Part shown: positions 22,058-22,218 of the stretch, piece by piece
Layout of the letters: each line of letters starts with the position of its first letter
Numbering within the stretch: position 1 is the stretch's first letter
Source of the DNA: OFTM34 sp047639415
GTDB lineage: Bacteria > Planctomycetota > UBA1135 > GCA-002686595
DNA: 22,218 nucleotides
Assembly: GCA_047639415.1 (NCBI GenBank)
Contig: JBLINP010000042.1
Span: forward strand, 1 to 22,218
Reading direction: 5' to 3'
Notes under the pieces: generated by a model
The model's database searches: none
What the model saw: the letters and a program-made list of their open reading frames with translations, nothing else
What the model was told of the DNA's origin: nothing
Program-made: the position numbers and the translations under genes

Positions 22058-22218
22058 CGGGCGAGGAAAGGCAGGATTGTCGGGTGCAGGGCGGAAGCTA
22101 ACGCGTCAGCGCAGGGAAATTTGGTGCGCGCGAGTAAGACACTAGGTTGGGGGCGATTCGTTTACTACGAGAGAGAGGGAAGCATGACTTAAACGGGGGA
22201 GTAGGGAGTTGGCGGGGG
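22058..22218. other. Terminal stretch without recognisable gene
   Basis: No convincing coding frame, hairpin or repeat. The last 80 bases are purine- and G-rich and end in short G runs, unlike the rest of the window. Another frame from about 22036 reads FSESLTGEERQDCRVQGGS and could be frameshifted protease sequence. This is either a decaying gene end or poor-quality terminal sequence. Confidence 0.4.

Noticed and set aside
1..22218. CRISPR array, insertion sequence, integrase, toxin-antitoxin or phage genes
   Set aside because: None seen: no direct-repeat arrays, no transposase or recombinase motifs, and no long terminal repeats on either strand.

Overview
The window is bacterial chromosome with moderate-to-high GC, tightly packed and almost wholly coding. 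The gene set points to a diderm bacterium: a type II secretion system with an outer-membrane secretin, lipobox signal peptides, a fused ResB-CcsA cytochrome c synthase of the long form, a rhomboid protease with a short C-terminal soluble domain, and large exported proteins of unknown function. This combination best fits Planctomycetota or a relative. That placement is inferred from gene content and is not proven; the window has no rRNA or other marker that settles it.

Layout. Positions 1-5366 (+) form a respiratory block: the 3' part of a long-chain polyprenyl diphosphate synthase (quinone side chain), a lipoprotein made of two copies of one domain, and a 1070-residue CcsBA cytochrome c synthase starting 2 nt after the lipoprotein stop. 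A perfect palindromic terminator (5381-5404) closes the block. Then come folD (one-carbon metabolism), a rhomboid protease, an orphan 692-residue exported protein and serS, all on +. Directly behind serS lies an M28 metallopeptidase gene that appears broken: an in-frame TGA separates its lipoprotein signal peptide from the catalytic domain, and about 60 residues are missing between two zinc ligands.

Positions 11990-19859 (-) hold a seven-gene type II secretion operon in the order gspD-E-F-G-H-I-J, read from a good sigma70-like promoter at 19918-19946. The last three genes are linked by stop/start overlaps. No gspC, K, L or M lies in the window, because the convergent M28 remnant follows gspJ directly. 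Divergent from gspD is a lone PTS IIA (PtsN-like) protein, then an exported retropepsin-like aspartyl protease. The aspartyl protease ends at a TAA, but homologous-looking sequence continues in the same frame into what looks like a second, degraded protease domain (DCG in place of DTG). The final ~200 bp are G-rich, carry no recognisable gene and may be degenerate or poor-quality sequence.

How the parts relate: the first block serves quinone and cytochrome c biogenesis. The gsp operon builds the machine that exports folded proteins across the outer membrane. Both interrupted genes encode exported hydrolases and they bracket that operon. I found no clear new defence or mobile system. The most unusual items are the two interrupted exported proteases, the duplicated cysteine-paired lipoprotein beside CcsBA, a strong hairpin just inside the gspF reading frame, and the unrecognised 692-residue exported protein.
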